Assembly: GCA_910586665.1 (NCBI GenBank)
Contig: CAJUIX010000035.1
Span: 1 to 18,112, forward strand
DNA: 18,112 nt
Source of the DNA: an uncultured Duncaniella sp.
GTDB lineage: Bacteria > Bacteroidota > Bacteroidia > Bacteroidales > Muribaculaceae
Direction of reading: 5' to 3'
Made by a program: the position numbers and the translations under genes. The notes beneath the pieces were generated by a model that was not told the origin of the DNA, searched no databases, and saw nothing but the letters and a program-made list of their open reading frames with translations. Below, one piece after another: positions 1 to 6,256 of this stretch; the stretch's first letter is position 1, and each line of letters begins with the position of its first letter.

Positions 1-121
1 GCCTAAAGATTAGATGTTTAACAGCATAAATTCAATTTTTGTCATCTACTGAATAAAATCATATAAAAAAGCTATGCAGTTTTAATTAAAGTTAAAGCAT
101 AGATGTTTTTAAACATAATAA

Positions 122-152
122 TTTGACATATTATAAAAACTCCCTACCTTTG
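122..152 (+). promoter_or_regulatory. Bacteroidetes-type promoter (TTTG-N19-TAnnTTTG)
   Basis: TTTG at 122-125 and TACCTTTG at 145-152 are separated by 19 bases, matching the -33/-7 consensus of the Bacteroidetes primary sigma factor. The upstream DNA is very AT-rich and carries TTAAAG/GTTAAAG at 86-97, possibly an UP-like element. Transcription would start near 158-160, a few bases before the mini-ORF at 165. Confidence 0.85.
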
Positions 153-164
153 CATCAGTTTTTC

Positions 165-185
165 ATGGTATTAGATTTAAGGTAA
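165..185 (+). CDS. Possible six-residue leader peptide MVLDLR
   Basis: ATG at 165-167 opens a frame reading MVLDLR and stops at TAA 183-185, five bases before the terminator stem. The ATG lies only about six bases from the predicted transcription start, so translation would be essentially leaderless. The position is what a leader peptide coupled to transcription attenuation would need. Translation is unproven, and the frame may be chance within a structured RNA. Confidence 0.3.
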   Translation: MVLDLR

Positions 186-189
186 GAAG

Positions 190-221
190 ATTATTCGTCG
201 TGATGACGGATAATTTTTTTT
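190..221 (+). terminator. Intrinsic terminator of the short leader transcript
   Basis: A ten-pair stem (190-199 with 205-214, including one G-U pair), a five-base GTGAT loop, then a run of eight T ending at 221. This is a classic rho-independent terminator. Confidence 0.8.
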
Positions 222-238
222 ATATCCGTATTTTAGCT

Positions 239-246
239 TATCTTTG
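239..246 (+). promoter_or_regulatory. Probable -7 box of the porin gene
   Basis: TATCTTTG fits TAnnTTTG exactly and ends nine bases before the ATG at 256. No TTTG or TTG occurs at the usual distance upstream, where there is only a T-rich stretch. If used, the mRNA leader would be about three bases long. Confidence 0.55.
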
Positions 247-255
247 CAGTCACTT

Positions 256-2232
256 ATGAAAAAGCATATCATCATAATTATTGCTATATTTTTTGCCGGC
301 TTCGGAGTGCTGAAGGCCGAGGATGTGCCCTCGGACTCGCTTTCCTATTGCTGGCGCATCCTCGAACCGCTCGGACTGAGGGAGCGTGCGCCGATGGACA
401 CACTGCTCTATAATTATTATCAGACAGCCGTCCCCTCCGCCTATAGTCCTGCCTTCGCCACGACCGGCAACCAGGCCTCCGTGGGGCGCAACATGATTTT
501 CATGCAGCGCGAGCCAATGAGCGACTTCTTCTTCCGCGACGCCAAGCAATATTGGATACCGGACATCAAGACCATACGCTTCTACAACACACGCATACCT
601 ATGTCGCAGCTCGGCTACAATACCGGCGGAGGACGCGAAATAGCCCAGGACTATCTCCGCCTCCTCTTCTCGGGCAATGTCAACAAGCGCACGCAGATAG
701 GTGCCCGCGTCGACTACCCCTATTCAAAGGGCAGCTACAACAATCAGGCAGCCAAGGGGCTGACCTGGGGACTCTCCGGCTCATACACAGGTGACCGTTA
801 CGAATTCCAGGGCTACTTCAATGCCTACAACATGATCAACAAGGAGAACGGCGGCATCACCGACGACCTCTATATCCTCGACCCGGCAGTGCTCCAGGGG
901 GGAGTCTCCTCAATCAACCCCAAGAGTATTCCGACCAATCTCAGCAACTCGCACACCCGCGTGGCCGGAAAGCAGTTCTACATGAATCACCGCTACAAGG
1001 TGGGCTACTGGCGCGAGACGAAGGATGAGAACGACTCGATTGTCGAGCGCGAGTACATACCCGTGTCGAGCTTCATCTGGACTCTCGATTTCAAGTCGGC
1101 CCGCCACCGCTTCACCAACAGCAATGCTACCGAGGAGCAGGAATTCTGGACCAACCACTATTTCAGCGCCGACGCCACCACCGACCGCACTCGCTACCGC
1201 TCACTGCGCAACACCTTCGGCATCTCGCTCCTTGAGGGTTTCAACAAATATGCCAAGGCAGGACTCGCCGCCTTCGTGACCCACGAGCTCCGCACCTACC
1301 ACCAGACTCCCGACACCCTCGCAATCTCAGGCGAGGAGCGCCCGGAGGGGCTGACTCCATATCCATTCGACTCACGGATGAAGAGCAAGGAGAATGAAAA
1401 CCTCCTCTATGTCGGCGCACAGCTCGTCAAGCAGCAAGGGCGTATACTCAACTATGAGGCGACGGCAAGCATAGGCCTCGTGGGGCCGGCCGCGGGCGAG
1501 TTTAAGGCTGACGGCAATGTCACCACCCGCATACGTCTGCTTGGCGACACTGTCTCCGTGAAGGGCTATGGTCATTTCAGTAATACGACTGCCCCATATC
1601 TGATGAACAACTTCATTTCCAACCACTTCGCGTGGAAAAATGATTTCGGCAAGGTGCGCCGCTTCCGCTTCGGTGGCATACTCGATCTCCCGCACACCGG
1701 CACGAGGGTAAATGTCGGTGCCGAGAACATACAGAATCATATCTACTTCGGTCCCGAGATGCTCCCGGTGCAGAATGGCGGCAGCGTCCAGGTGTTCAGC
1801 GTGCAGGTGCAGCAGGATTTGGCCTGGCGTGCGCTCAACTGGCGCAACACGATAGTCTATCAGACCTCGTCGGACGAGGCTGTCATACCCCTGCCGCAGT
1901 TTGCCATCTACTCCAACCTCTTCCTCCACTTCCGCCTCGCCAAGGTGCTCGAGGTGCAGATGGGTGTCGATATGGACTACTACACCAAGTATCACGCGCC
2001 CGGTTACCAGCCCTCGACTATGGCTTTCTACAACCAGCGCGAGGTCAAGTGCGGCAACTACCCCTTCATGAACGCATACGTCAACATGAAGCTCTCTCGT
2101 GCCCGCTTCTTCGTGCTCTTCTCCCATGTCAACCAAGGGATGTTCGGTGGCAACGACTACTTCTCGCTCCCCCACTACCCGCTCAATCCGCGCCGCTTCC
2201 AGATGGGCGTGATTGTCGACTTTGTAAACTGA
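256..2232 (+). CDS. Putative outer-membrane porin (Porin_10-like)
   Basis: 658 residues from the ATG at 256. The N-terminus has a signal peptide (MKK, a run of Ile/Ala/Phe, probable cleavage after LKA at about residue 21). The rest is rich in alternating aromatic and polar residues with Tyr/Asn/Gly turns, as expected of a beta-barrel of 14 or more strands. Length and texture match the Bacteroidetes 'putative porin' family (PF14121); no TonB box or plug domain is visible, so a TonB-dependent receptor is unlikely. It would sit in the outer membrane as a passive channel, substrate unknown. The in-frame TTG at 244 was not taken as start because it lies inside the TATCTTTG promoter box and would spoil the signal peptide. 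A strong hairpin follows at 2271. Confidence 0.8.
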   Translation: MKKHIIIIIAIFFAGFGVLKAEDVPSDSLSYCWRILEPLGLRERAPMDTLLYNYYQTAVPSAYSPAFATTGNQASVGRNMIFMQREPMSDFFFRDAKQYWIPDIKTIRFYNTRIPMSQLGYNTGGGREIAQDYLRLLFSGNVNKRTQIGARVDYPYSKGSYNNQAAKGLTWGLSGSYTGDRYEFQGYFNAYNMINKENGGITDDLYILDPAVLQGGVSSINPKSIPTNLSNSHTRVAGKQFYMNHRYKVGYWRETKDENDSIVEREYIPVSSFIWTLDFKSARHRFTNSNATEEQEFWTNHYFSADATTDRTRYRSLRNTFGISLLEGFNKYAKAGLAAFVTHELRTYHQTPDTLAISGEERPEGLTPYPFDSRMKSKENENLLYVGAQLVKQQGRILNYEATASIGLVGPAAGEFKADGNVTTRIRLLGDTVSVKGYGHFSNTTAPYLMNNFISNHFAWKNDFGKVRRFRFGGILDLPHTGTRVNVGAENIQNHIYFGPEMLPVQNGGSVQVFSVQVQQDLAWRALNWRNTIVYQTSSDEAVIPLPQFAIYSNLFLHFRLAKVLEVQMGVDMDYYTKYHAPGYQPSTMAFYNQREVKCGNYPFMNAYVNMKLSRARFFVLFSHVNQGMFGGNDYFSLPHYPLNPRRFQMGVIVDFVN

Positions 2233-2270
2233 CGAAAGATTCTCTAACAGAATTTAAAAATCCATACCTG

Positions 2271-2310
2271 GAGGCCGGTTGTTATATATTATGTAACAAC
2301 CGGCCTCTTT
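2271..2310 (+). terminator. Hairpin after the porin, abutting the next start codon
   Basis: A perfect 14-bp stem (2271-2284 with 2294-2307), GC-rich at its base, with a nine-base AT loop, is followed by only three T before the ATG at 2311. It probably terminates porin transcription, though the short T tract may let some transcription through. It occupies the whole ribosome-binding region of the next gene. Confidence 0.7.
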
Positions 2311-3189
2311 ATGACACAGAATTCCAATAAGTCCCGCTTGGGGCGCGGCATACGCTCGCTTTTCAAAGCCCCGCGCGGAAGCATCATACTTTCACTCGCC
2401 TTGATAGCAGTCGCAGTGACCGTGACGGTCAAATCATGTTCGACCCCGATGATTCATCACGGCTATGAATATGTCCGGGGCCGAGGCGACACTATCAATG
2501 TAGCCATCGACTATTCCCCTATGTCGCTCTACCGCTATGGCGACTCCCTGGCCGGGTTCAATTATGAAATGATGAAGGAGATGGCGGCTATGTATGGCGA
2601 TAATGTGAAGTTCTATCCTATCGCGTCGGTCAACGAGGCTCTCGACGAGCTGACGGACGGGAAATATGACGTGGTCATCTCCGACCTCCCAGTGACCGAG
2701 CCCCGCCGTGCAAGCTTCCGATTCACAGAGCCGGTCTATCTCGACAAGCAGGTGCTTATCAGCCTTGACACTACCGTCCGTTCCCGTCTTGACCTCGCCG
2801 GCAAGGAGGTGTGGGCGCTCGAAGGCTCACCGGCGGCAGAGCGCCTGGCCAACCTGGCGCGAGAGATTGGCGACACGATTATAGTCCGCCATGACTCCAT
2901 CCGCAGTGCCGAGCAGCTCTTCATGCTCACGGCTATGGGGCGGGTGCCGCGCGCGGTAATCAACGAGGCCAAAGCCACGCATCTTGCCAAGGATTATCCC
3001 GAGGTTGACATCTCGACTCCCGTGTCGTTCACCCAGTTCCAGTCATGGGTGGTCGACAAGGACAACCCCGCCCTTGCCGACACGCTCGACGCACAGATAC
3101 GCCGCTTCAAGAAGACGCCCGAATACAAGGCCCTTGTCGAGCGCTATCTCCTCCATGCAGCGGAGGCGTTGACCGATTCGGTCAACTAA
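2311..3189 (+). CDS. Membrane-anchored type 2 periplasmic-binding-domain protein (SBP_bac_3-like)
   Basis: 292 residues. A basic N-terminus (residues 7-22) precedes one membrane helix at about 24-40, then Cys43. The sequence before the cysteine (VKS) is a poor lipobox because of Lys at -2, so an uncleaved anchor is as likely as a lipoprotein. Residues 61-285 resemble family 3 solute-binding proteins: INVAIDYSP at the start, then GKYDVVISDLPVTEPR near 117-132 and the following FRFTEPVY strand. The same domain forms the N-terminal half of the lytic transglycosylase MltF, but no transglycosylase domain is present. No ABC permease or ATPase lies nearby, so uptake is not supported; sensing or scavenging of a small ligand such as an amino acid is possible. 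ATG 2311 is the only plausible start that keeps the membrane segment; the alternative is TTG at 2338. Confidence 0.75.
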   Translation: MTQNSNKSRLGRGIRSLFKAPRGSIILSLALIAVAVTVTVKSCSTPMIHHGYEYVRGRGDTINVAIDYSPMSLYRYGDSLAGFNYEMMKEMAAMYGDNVKFYPIASVNEALDELTDGKYDVVISDLPVTEPRRASFRFTEPVYLDKQVLISLDTTVRSRLDLAGKEVWALEGSPAAERLANLAREIGDTIIVRHDSIRSAEQLFMLTAMGRVPRAVINEAKATHLAKDYPEVDISTPVSFTQFQSWVVDKDNPALADTLDAQIRRFKKTPEYKALVERYLLHAAEALTDSVN

Positions 3190-3369
3190 GGCGCAAGCAC
3201 TCAAATATATTCAGCTTTATCAACAAAAATTATTAAATGCTTGTTATTCTAATAAAGCAGTTGACGCAGTTCCCATCAGAGACGACAGAACACACAGCTC
3301 CACGGGTTTCAACTACAGAAATATAAAGAAGAAAATAAATTTCAACTATTAATCAAAACATACGTCGTT

Positions 3370-3924
3370 ATGAAAACGCTCATTGAAAAATTCTGGGGTC
3401 AGACTCACTATTGGTGGGTTGTCCTCGTGGCAGGCATACTGATGGTAATCTGCGGTTTTGCCTATTGGTTCTGGCCGGTTGCAGGCTATGCAGTTGCATC
3501 GCAGATTTTCGGCTGGCTTCTTGTGCTTGTCGGCATCGTGCAGCTTTTGGTTGCTTCCGGGCCTGACCGCGGAAGAGGCTGGGGCTGGTGGCTCGCCGGC
3601 GGAATCATTGATATCTTTATCGGATTCATGCTCGTCCGAAGCATCGTGCTCTCCGAAATGGTATTCCCTTACTTTATTGCCTTCATCTTCATCTATTGGG
3701 GCATCAGTGCCATATGTAGTTCCGTAGTTCAAAGCGGGCGCCGCTACTGGTGGCTCTATCTCATCAACGGTATCCTTCTCATGCTTATCGGTTTCTTCTT
3801 CATCGAGGCCGGATGGCTGCAGGACATGGCCATGACAAGCTTCCTTACCTCCCTCGCCTTTATCTACTGGGGCTTCTCACTTGCGATGCTCTCCTACGAT
3901 ATGAAACCCGTGTATCGCAGATAG
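3370..3924 (+). CDS. HdeD/DUF308-family six-helix membrane protein
   Basis: 184 residues with six hydrophobic segments at about 14-36, 38-62, 72-92, 97-119, 126-147 and 153-176, rich in Trp, Tyr and Gly, with repeated GxxxxxxG helix pairs. This is the layout of the DUF308 family (PF03729), whose Escherichia coli member HdeD belongs to the acid-resistance island. The inner-membrane role is unknown at the biochemical level, and a stress role is by homology only. The start is clear: MKTLIEKFWG follows an AT-rich leader. No TAnnTTTG box was found in the 180-base gap upstream (3190-3369), and no terminator ends the preceding gene, so cotranscription with it is possible. A terminator follows at 3971. 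Confidence 0.85.
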   Translation: MKTLIEKFWGQTHYWWVVLVAGILMVICGFAYWFWPVAGYAVASQIFGWLLVLVGIVQLLVASGPDRGRGWGWWLAGGIIDIFIGFMLVRSIVLSEMVFPYFIAFIFIYWGISAICSSVVQSGRRYWWLYLINGILLMLIGFFFIEAGWLQDMAMTSFLTSLAFIYWGFSLAMLSYDMKPVYRR

Positions 3925-3970
3925 ACTGTCCGATAAAGCAAAGCTATTTATAGATTAATGATATTGAGTC

Positions 3971-4008
3971 GGGGACCTGCGGACGAAAATCCGCAGGTCC
4001 CCTCTTTT
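3971..4008 (+). terminator. Intrinsic terminator between convergent genes
   Basis: A perfect 13-bp stem (3971-3983 with 3990-4002) and CGAAAA loop are followed by TCTTTT. It serves the + strand genes. On the - strand the stem is not followed by a T tract, so it is a weaker stop for the opposing operon that ends at 4020. Confidence 0.85.
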
Positions 4009-4019
4009 GTGTGTTTGGA

Positions 4020-4841
4020 TTATTTGAGTTTGTCATATTCTTCATCCGTCACAGGCTCGAGCCATTCGTTGGATGTATTTTCTCCGGGCACTTCAAAGGC
4101 AAGGTGTGCAAACCAGCTGTCGGTTGCGGCCCCGTGCCAGTGCTTCACGTTGGCAGGTATATGGATTACCGTGCCGGGCAGGATTTCAACAGCGGGTTTT
4201 CCTTCCTCCTGATACCAACCGCGCCCGGCAACGCCTACCAACATCTGTCCGCCACCTTTGGAGGCATGGTGGATGTGCCAGTTGTTGCGGCAGCGAGGCT
4301 CGAAAGTGACATTGGAGAATGGTATCTGCGAGTCGGAGATACGGGCGAGGTAACTGTTGCCTTGGAAATATCGGGCGTATGCCGTGTTTGGTTCGCCGAT
4401 AGGGAATATCATCTTCTTTTGGAACTCGGCTTTCGCATCTTCGCCTTTGATGTCCTCGTTCCAGACGTCTTTTGCCAGTCGGAAGGCCGCCCATGCTTTA
4501 GGCCAACCGGCATAAAAAGCTATATGTGTTATAATTTCGGCAGCTTCCGTGCGTGTGATGCCGTTTTTCTTTGCTTCCTGGAGATGATAAGTTAATGAAT
4601 TGTCAGTGATTCCCTGGCTTATAAGTGATGTAATCGTTATCAGACTGCGGTCACGCAGTGAAAGAAGGTTGTTGCGGCTCCATACCTCACCGAAAAGAAT
4701 GTCATCATTGAGATGTGCGAATTCAGGGGCGAAGTCACCGAGTTGCTGACGGCCCGCTGTCTGCACGATTTTTTGCTGTGCCATAATATTTGTGGTTAAA
4801 AAGCTGAATAACAGCATTGCGATTATTTTATTCATTGTCAT
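4020..4841 (-). CDS. Exported carboxymuconolactone decarboxylase-like / cupin fusion protein
   Basis: 273 residues. A signal peptide (1-21, cleavage at IMA/QQ) is followed by a CMD-like domain at about 35-125, with the EIITHIAFYAGWPKA helix typical of the family, then a cupin domain at about 150-255. Probable metal ligands are His189, His191 and His234 or His236 (motifs NNWHIHHASKGGGQ and IPANVKHWHGA); Gln199 stands near the canonical cupin Glu, as in many CMD-linked cupins. No CxxC is present, so it is not an AhpD-type peroxidase. The signal peptide suggests work in the periplasm, and the substrate is unknown. Its ATG overlaps the upstream stop (ATGA, 4838-4841), so it is probably translationally coupled. 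The fusion architecture is common in Bacteroidetes and Proteobacteria; the enzyme class is by family only. Confidence 0.85.
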   Translation of the reverse strand: MTMNKIIAMLLFSFLTTNIMAQQKIVQTAGRQQLGDFAPEFAHLNDDILFGEVWSRNNLLSLRDRSLITITSLISQGITDNSLTYHLQEAKKNGITRTEAAEIITHIAFYAGWPKAWAAFRLAKDVWNEDIKGEDAKAEFQKKMIFPIGEPNTAYARYFQGNSYLARISDSQIPFSNVTFEPRCRNNWHIHHASKGGGQMLVGVAGRGWYQEEGKPAVEILPGTVIHIPANVKHWHGAATDSWFAHLAFEVPGENTSNEWLEPVTDEEYDKLK

Positions 4842-5302
4842 TTGATATAGTTATTCAATACATTTGCCGGGTTGATTACATTTTGGTCTGACAATACAAG
4901 GTCTTTGACCATGTGTAGTGTGCCGTGCTTGTATTTTTGGAAATGTGATGATGCTATATGTTTCTCGTAAGCCTCTTTGCTTGCGTATGTTTCAAGTATT
5001 GTAATCCTGCTCGGATTCTCTTTTTCCTGAACAGCATACATTGTCAGCACTCCCGGCTCGGTGAGCAGTGATATTTCACCTACCTCACGGGCATATTCAA
5101 GATATTCTTCAAGAAATTGGGAATATACCTCGATTTTAGATAATCTTACAATGCCGTCGGAAGCCATTGTTTCTTTGCGACACATACCTATCTCTTTCTT
5201 TTCCATTTCAGTATGTCCGTGTTGCGCTGTTGCCTGCAATGCGGAAAGAAACATTACAATTGCAAAAGCTGATTTTAAGAATATTGTCGGTTCCTTCACC
5301 AT
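4838..5302 (-). CDS. Exported ABM-fold (YgiN-like) monooxygenase-domain protein
   Basis: 154 residues. A signal peptide covers about 1-27 (KSAFAIVMFLSALQATAQ). The ABM/dimeric ferredoxin-like domain (PF03992) spans about 51-135, with the familiar order of EPGVLTMYA strand, then ITILETYASKEAYEKHIASSHFQ and a closing strand. Cytoplasmic relatives such as YgiN oxidise quinols without a cofactor, but the family also includes proteins with no known activity, so the reaction is uncertain. The gene overlaps the flavodoxin stop by seven bases (5296-5302) and the next gene's start by four, giving one tight operon. A neighbouring flavodoxin and CMD/cupin protein suggest a shared role in handling quinone-like or aromatic compounds outside the cytoplasm, which is inference. 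Confidence 0.8.
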   Translation of the reverse strand: MVKEPTIFLKSAFAIVMFLSALQATAQHGHTEMEKKEIGMCRKETMASDGIVRLSKIEVYSQFLEEYLEYAREVGEISLLTEPGVLTMYAVQEKENPSRITILETYASKEAYEKHIASSHFQKYKHGTLHMVKDLVLSDQNVINPANVLNNYIK

Positions 5303-6036
5303 ATAATTTTCTTTGAGCTTGCGTTTTCCGCGTCTGTGGATTGGACAATATATATGCCGTGGGGTAGAGAGCTCATGTCTGCGCTATATCGGATTAAATT
5401 ACCCGACAGGTCGAATATGCGTATACTTTCAATAGCATCATCGATAATGACATCTGAGACGGCGGCGAGGTCGGAATATCCGATTTCATTAAGCCAATTT
5501 GCTATCATTGTACTTGCATTTGGAGTTTGTGATGACCTTATCCAAAGGCTTGGTGAGAGGAATTTGCCTTCTGGGATAAGACGGTGGGCATCCGCCTCTA
5601 CTCCAGATATTCCGCTGCTCGCGCTTGACACTATCAGCCCGATATTTTTTCCTGCCATTTCTTTGCCATGATTGAAGAGGAATGTCTGCAACGGAGCCGC
5701 CATACTGCTCCACCAAAGCGGAGCGGCTACAATCACCGTGTCATATTCGTCAAAATTGACTTTGACGGGGTCTATAGCAGGATATGAGGCGGCATCGTCG
5801 GGATTGGCTCGTATCGCGGCTATCTGCGCGCTCCCAATCGCATAGTTGTCTGCCGCGTAGTCAAGACTTTTTTCAGCCGGCTCAATCCTTATAACATCGG
5901 CTTCAATCTGCGACTGGAGAGCAGTCACAATGCGGTGTACATTGTTGGTGTAGCTGTAATAAACTATCAATGTCTTTGCTTGCATTGCCATAGTTATGGT
6001 CAATGTCATGATGAAAATTGCAATTGATTTTTTCAT
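5296..6036 (-). CDS. Exported flavodoxin-like protein with T9SS-type C-terminal tail
   Basis: 246 residues. A signal peptide (1-20, cleavage at MQA/KT) leads straight into the first flavodoxin strand, TLIVYYSYTNN (22-32), whose S-x-T-x-N loop binds the FMN phosphate in flavodoxins. Further family marks are the YDTVIVAAPLWWSSMAAPL segment (98-115), where aromatic residues would stack on the isoalloxazine ring, and the GLIVSSASSG segment (133-142). The flavodoxin fold ends near 190. Residues about 196-246 (IRIFDLSGNLIR, then SSLPHGIYIVQ and a KKIIW end) resemble the type A sorting domain of T9SS cargo. It is the first gene of the operon, with a divergent AraC regulator upstream. If the tail is functional, the flavoprotein would be secreted or surface-held, which is unusual; the tail is short and could be a vestige. 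Confidence 0.8.
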   Translation of the reverse strand: MKKSIAIFIMTLTITMAMQAKTLIVYYSYTNNVHRIVTALQSQIEADVIRIEPAEKSLDYAADNYAIGSAQIAAIRANPDDAASYPAIDPVKVNFDEYDTVIVAAPLWWSSMAAPLQTFLFNHGKEMAGKNIGLIVSSASSGISGVEADAHRLIPEGKFLSPSLWIRSSQTPNASTMIANWLNEIGYSDLAAVSDVIIDDAIESIRIFDLSGNLIRYSADMSSLPHGIYIVQSTDAENASSKKIIW

Positions 6037-6097
6037 AATGAATATTCCTTATTATTCTTGTACTGATCTCTGCAAAAGATTTTTTTTGAGTCCGATG

Positions 6098-6140
6098 CAA
6101 AGTTACAATCGCCTATGGATGTGATGTGTATCAAAATCGC
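6098..6140 (-). promoter_or_regulatory. Promoter and probable activator site of the flavodoxin operon
   Basis: Reading the - strand, TAACTTTG runs from 6105 to 6098 (exact TAnnTTTG), giving a leader of about 55 nt. No TTTG lies at the usual -33 distance. In its place is GCGATTTTGATACA (6140 to 6127), ending 21 bases before the -7 box. The same element sits at the same distance in the divergent promoter, pointing to an activator site. Confidence 0.7.
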
Positions 6141-6150
6141 TGATTGAATG

Positions 6151-6180
6151 ACCAATTTTATCTGTGTCGGTGAAATTGGT
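6151..6180. promoter_or_regulatory. Inverted repeat at the centre of the divergent promoter region
   Basis: ACCAATTT (6151-6158) and AAATTGGT (6173-6180) form a perfect 8-bp inverted repeat whose arms are 22 bp apart, two helical turns. Its axis at 6165.5 coincides with the midpoint between the two divergent promoters. It is a candidate operator, probably for the adjacent AraC-family regulator; the binder is inferred. Confidence 0.5.
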
Positions 6181-6190
6181 AGCAGAGTCT

Positions 6191-6233
6191 GTGATTATGA
6201 TACATCATGACCTTTGTAGATGCCCTAACTTTG
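6191..6233 (+). promoter_or_regulatory. Promoter and probable activator site of the AraC-family gene
   Basis: GTGATTATGATACA (6191-6204) ends 21 bases before TAACTTTG (6226-6233). It matches the element of the divergent promoter at 12 of 14 positions and is equally spaced. A second TAACTTTGCA begins at 6246, only three bases before the ATG from the end of its TTTG, so a second, almost leaderless start is possible. Confidence 0.7.
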
Positions 6234-6256
6234 CAGAAAAATTATTAACTTTGCAT

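Larger units (their letters stand above)
159..221 (+). ncRNA. Short terminated transcript: small RNA or attenuated leader ahead of the porin
   Basis: A strong promoter (122-152) and an intrinsic terminator (190-221) delimit a transcript of about 60 nt whose start is estimated, not observed. It holds a six-codon reading frame (165-185) just before the terminator stem. From memory, unchecked, a near-identical core covering the mini-ORF, followed by a hairpin of different stem sequence, recurs in other Bacteroidales genomes, which would suggest a conserved regulatory leader or small RNA. Read-through would reach the porin at 256. Whether it is a stand-alone RNA or a porin attenuator cannot be decided from sequence alone. 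Confidence 0.5.

Noticed and set aside
244..255. TTG start four codons upstream of the porin ATG
   Set aside because: It lies inside the TATCTTTG promoter box and adds residues ahead of a well-formed signal peptide.
1372..2175. 267-codon open frame antisense to the porin
   Set aside because: A shadow of GC-rich codon usage; no family motif, and the sense strand has a coherent signal peptide and barrel.
2311..3189. MltF lytic transglycosylase
   Set aside because: Only the binding domain is present; no SLT domain follows, and the next gene is an unrelated membrane protein.
4020..4841. AhpD-type peroxidase assignment for the CMD/cupin protein
   Set aside because: The CxxC redox pair needed for AhpD activity is absent.
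6164..6256. GTG start giving the AraC-family protein 31 more residues
   Set aside because: The extension covers both promoter boxes and half of the central inverted repeat, and 299 residues already fits the family.
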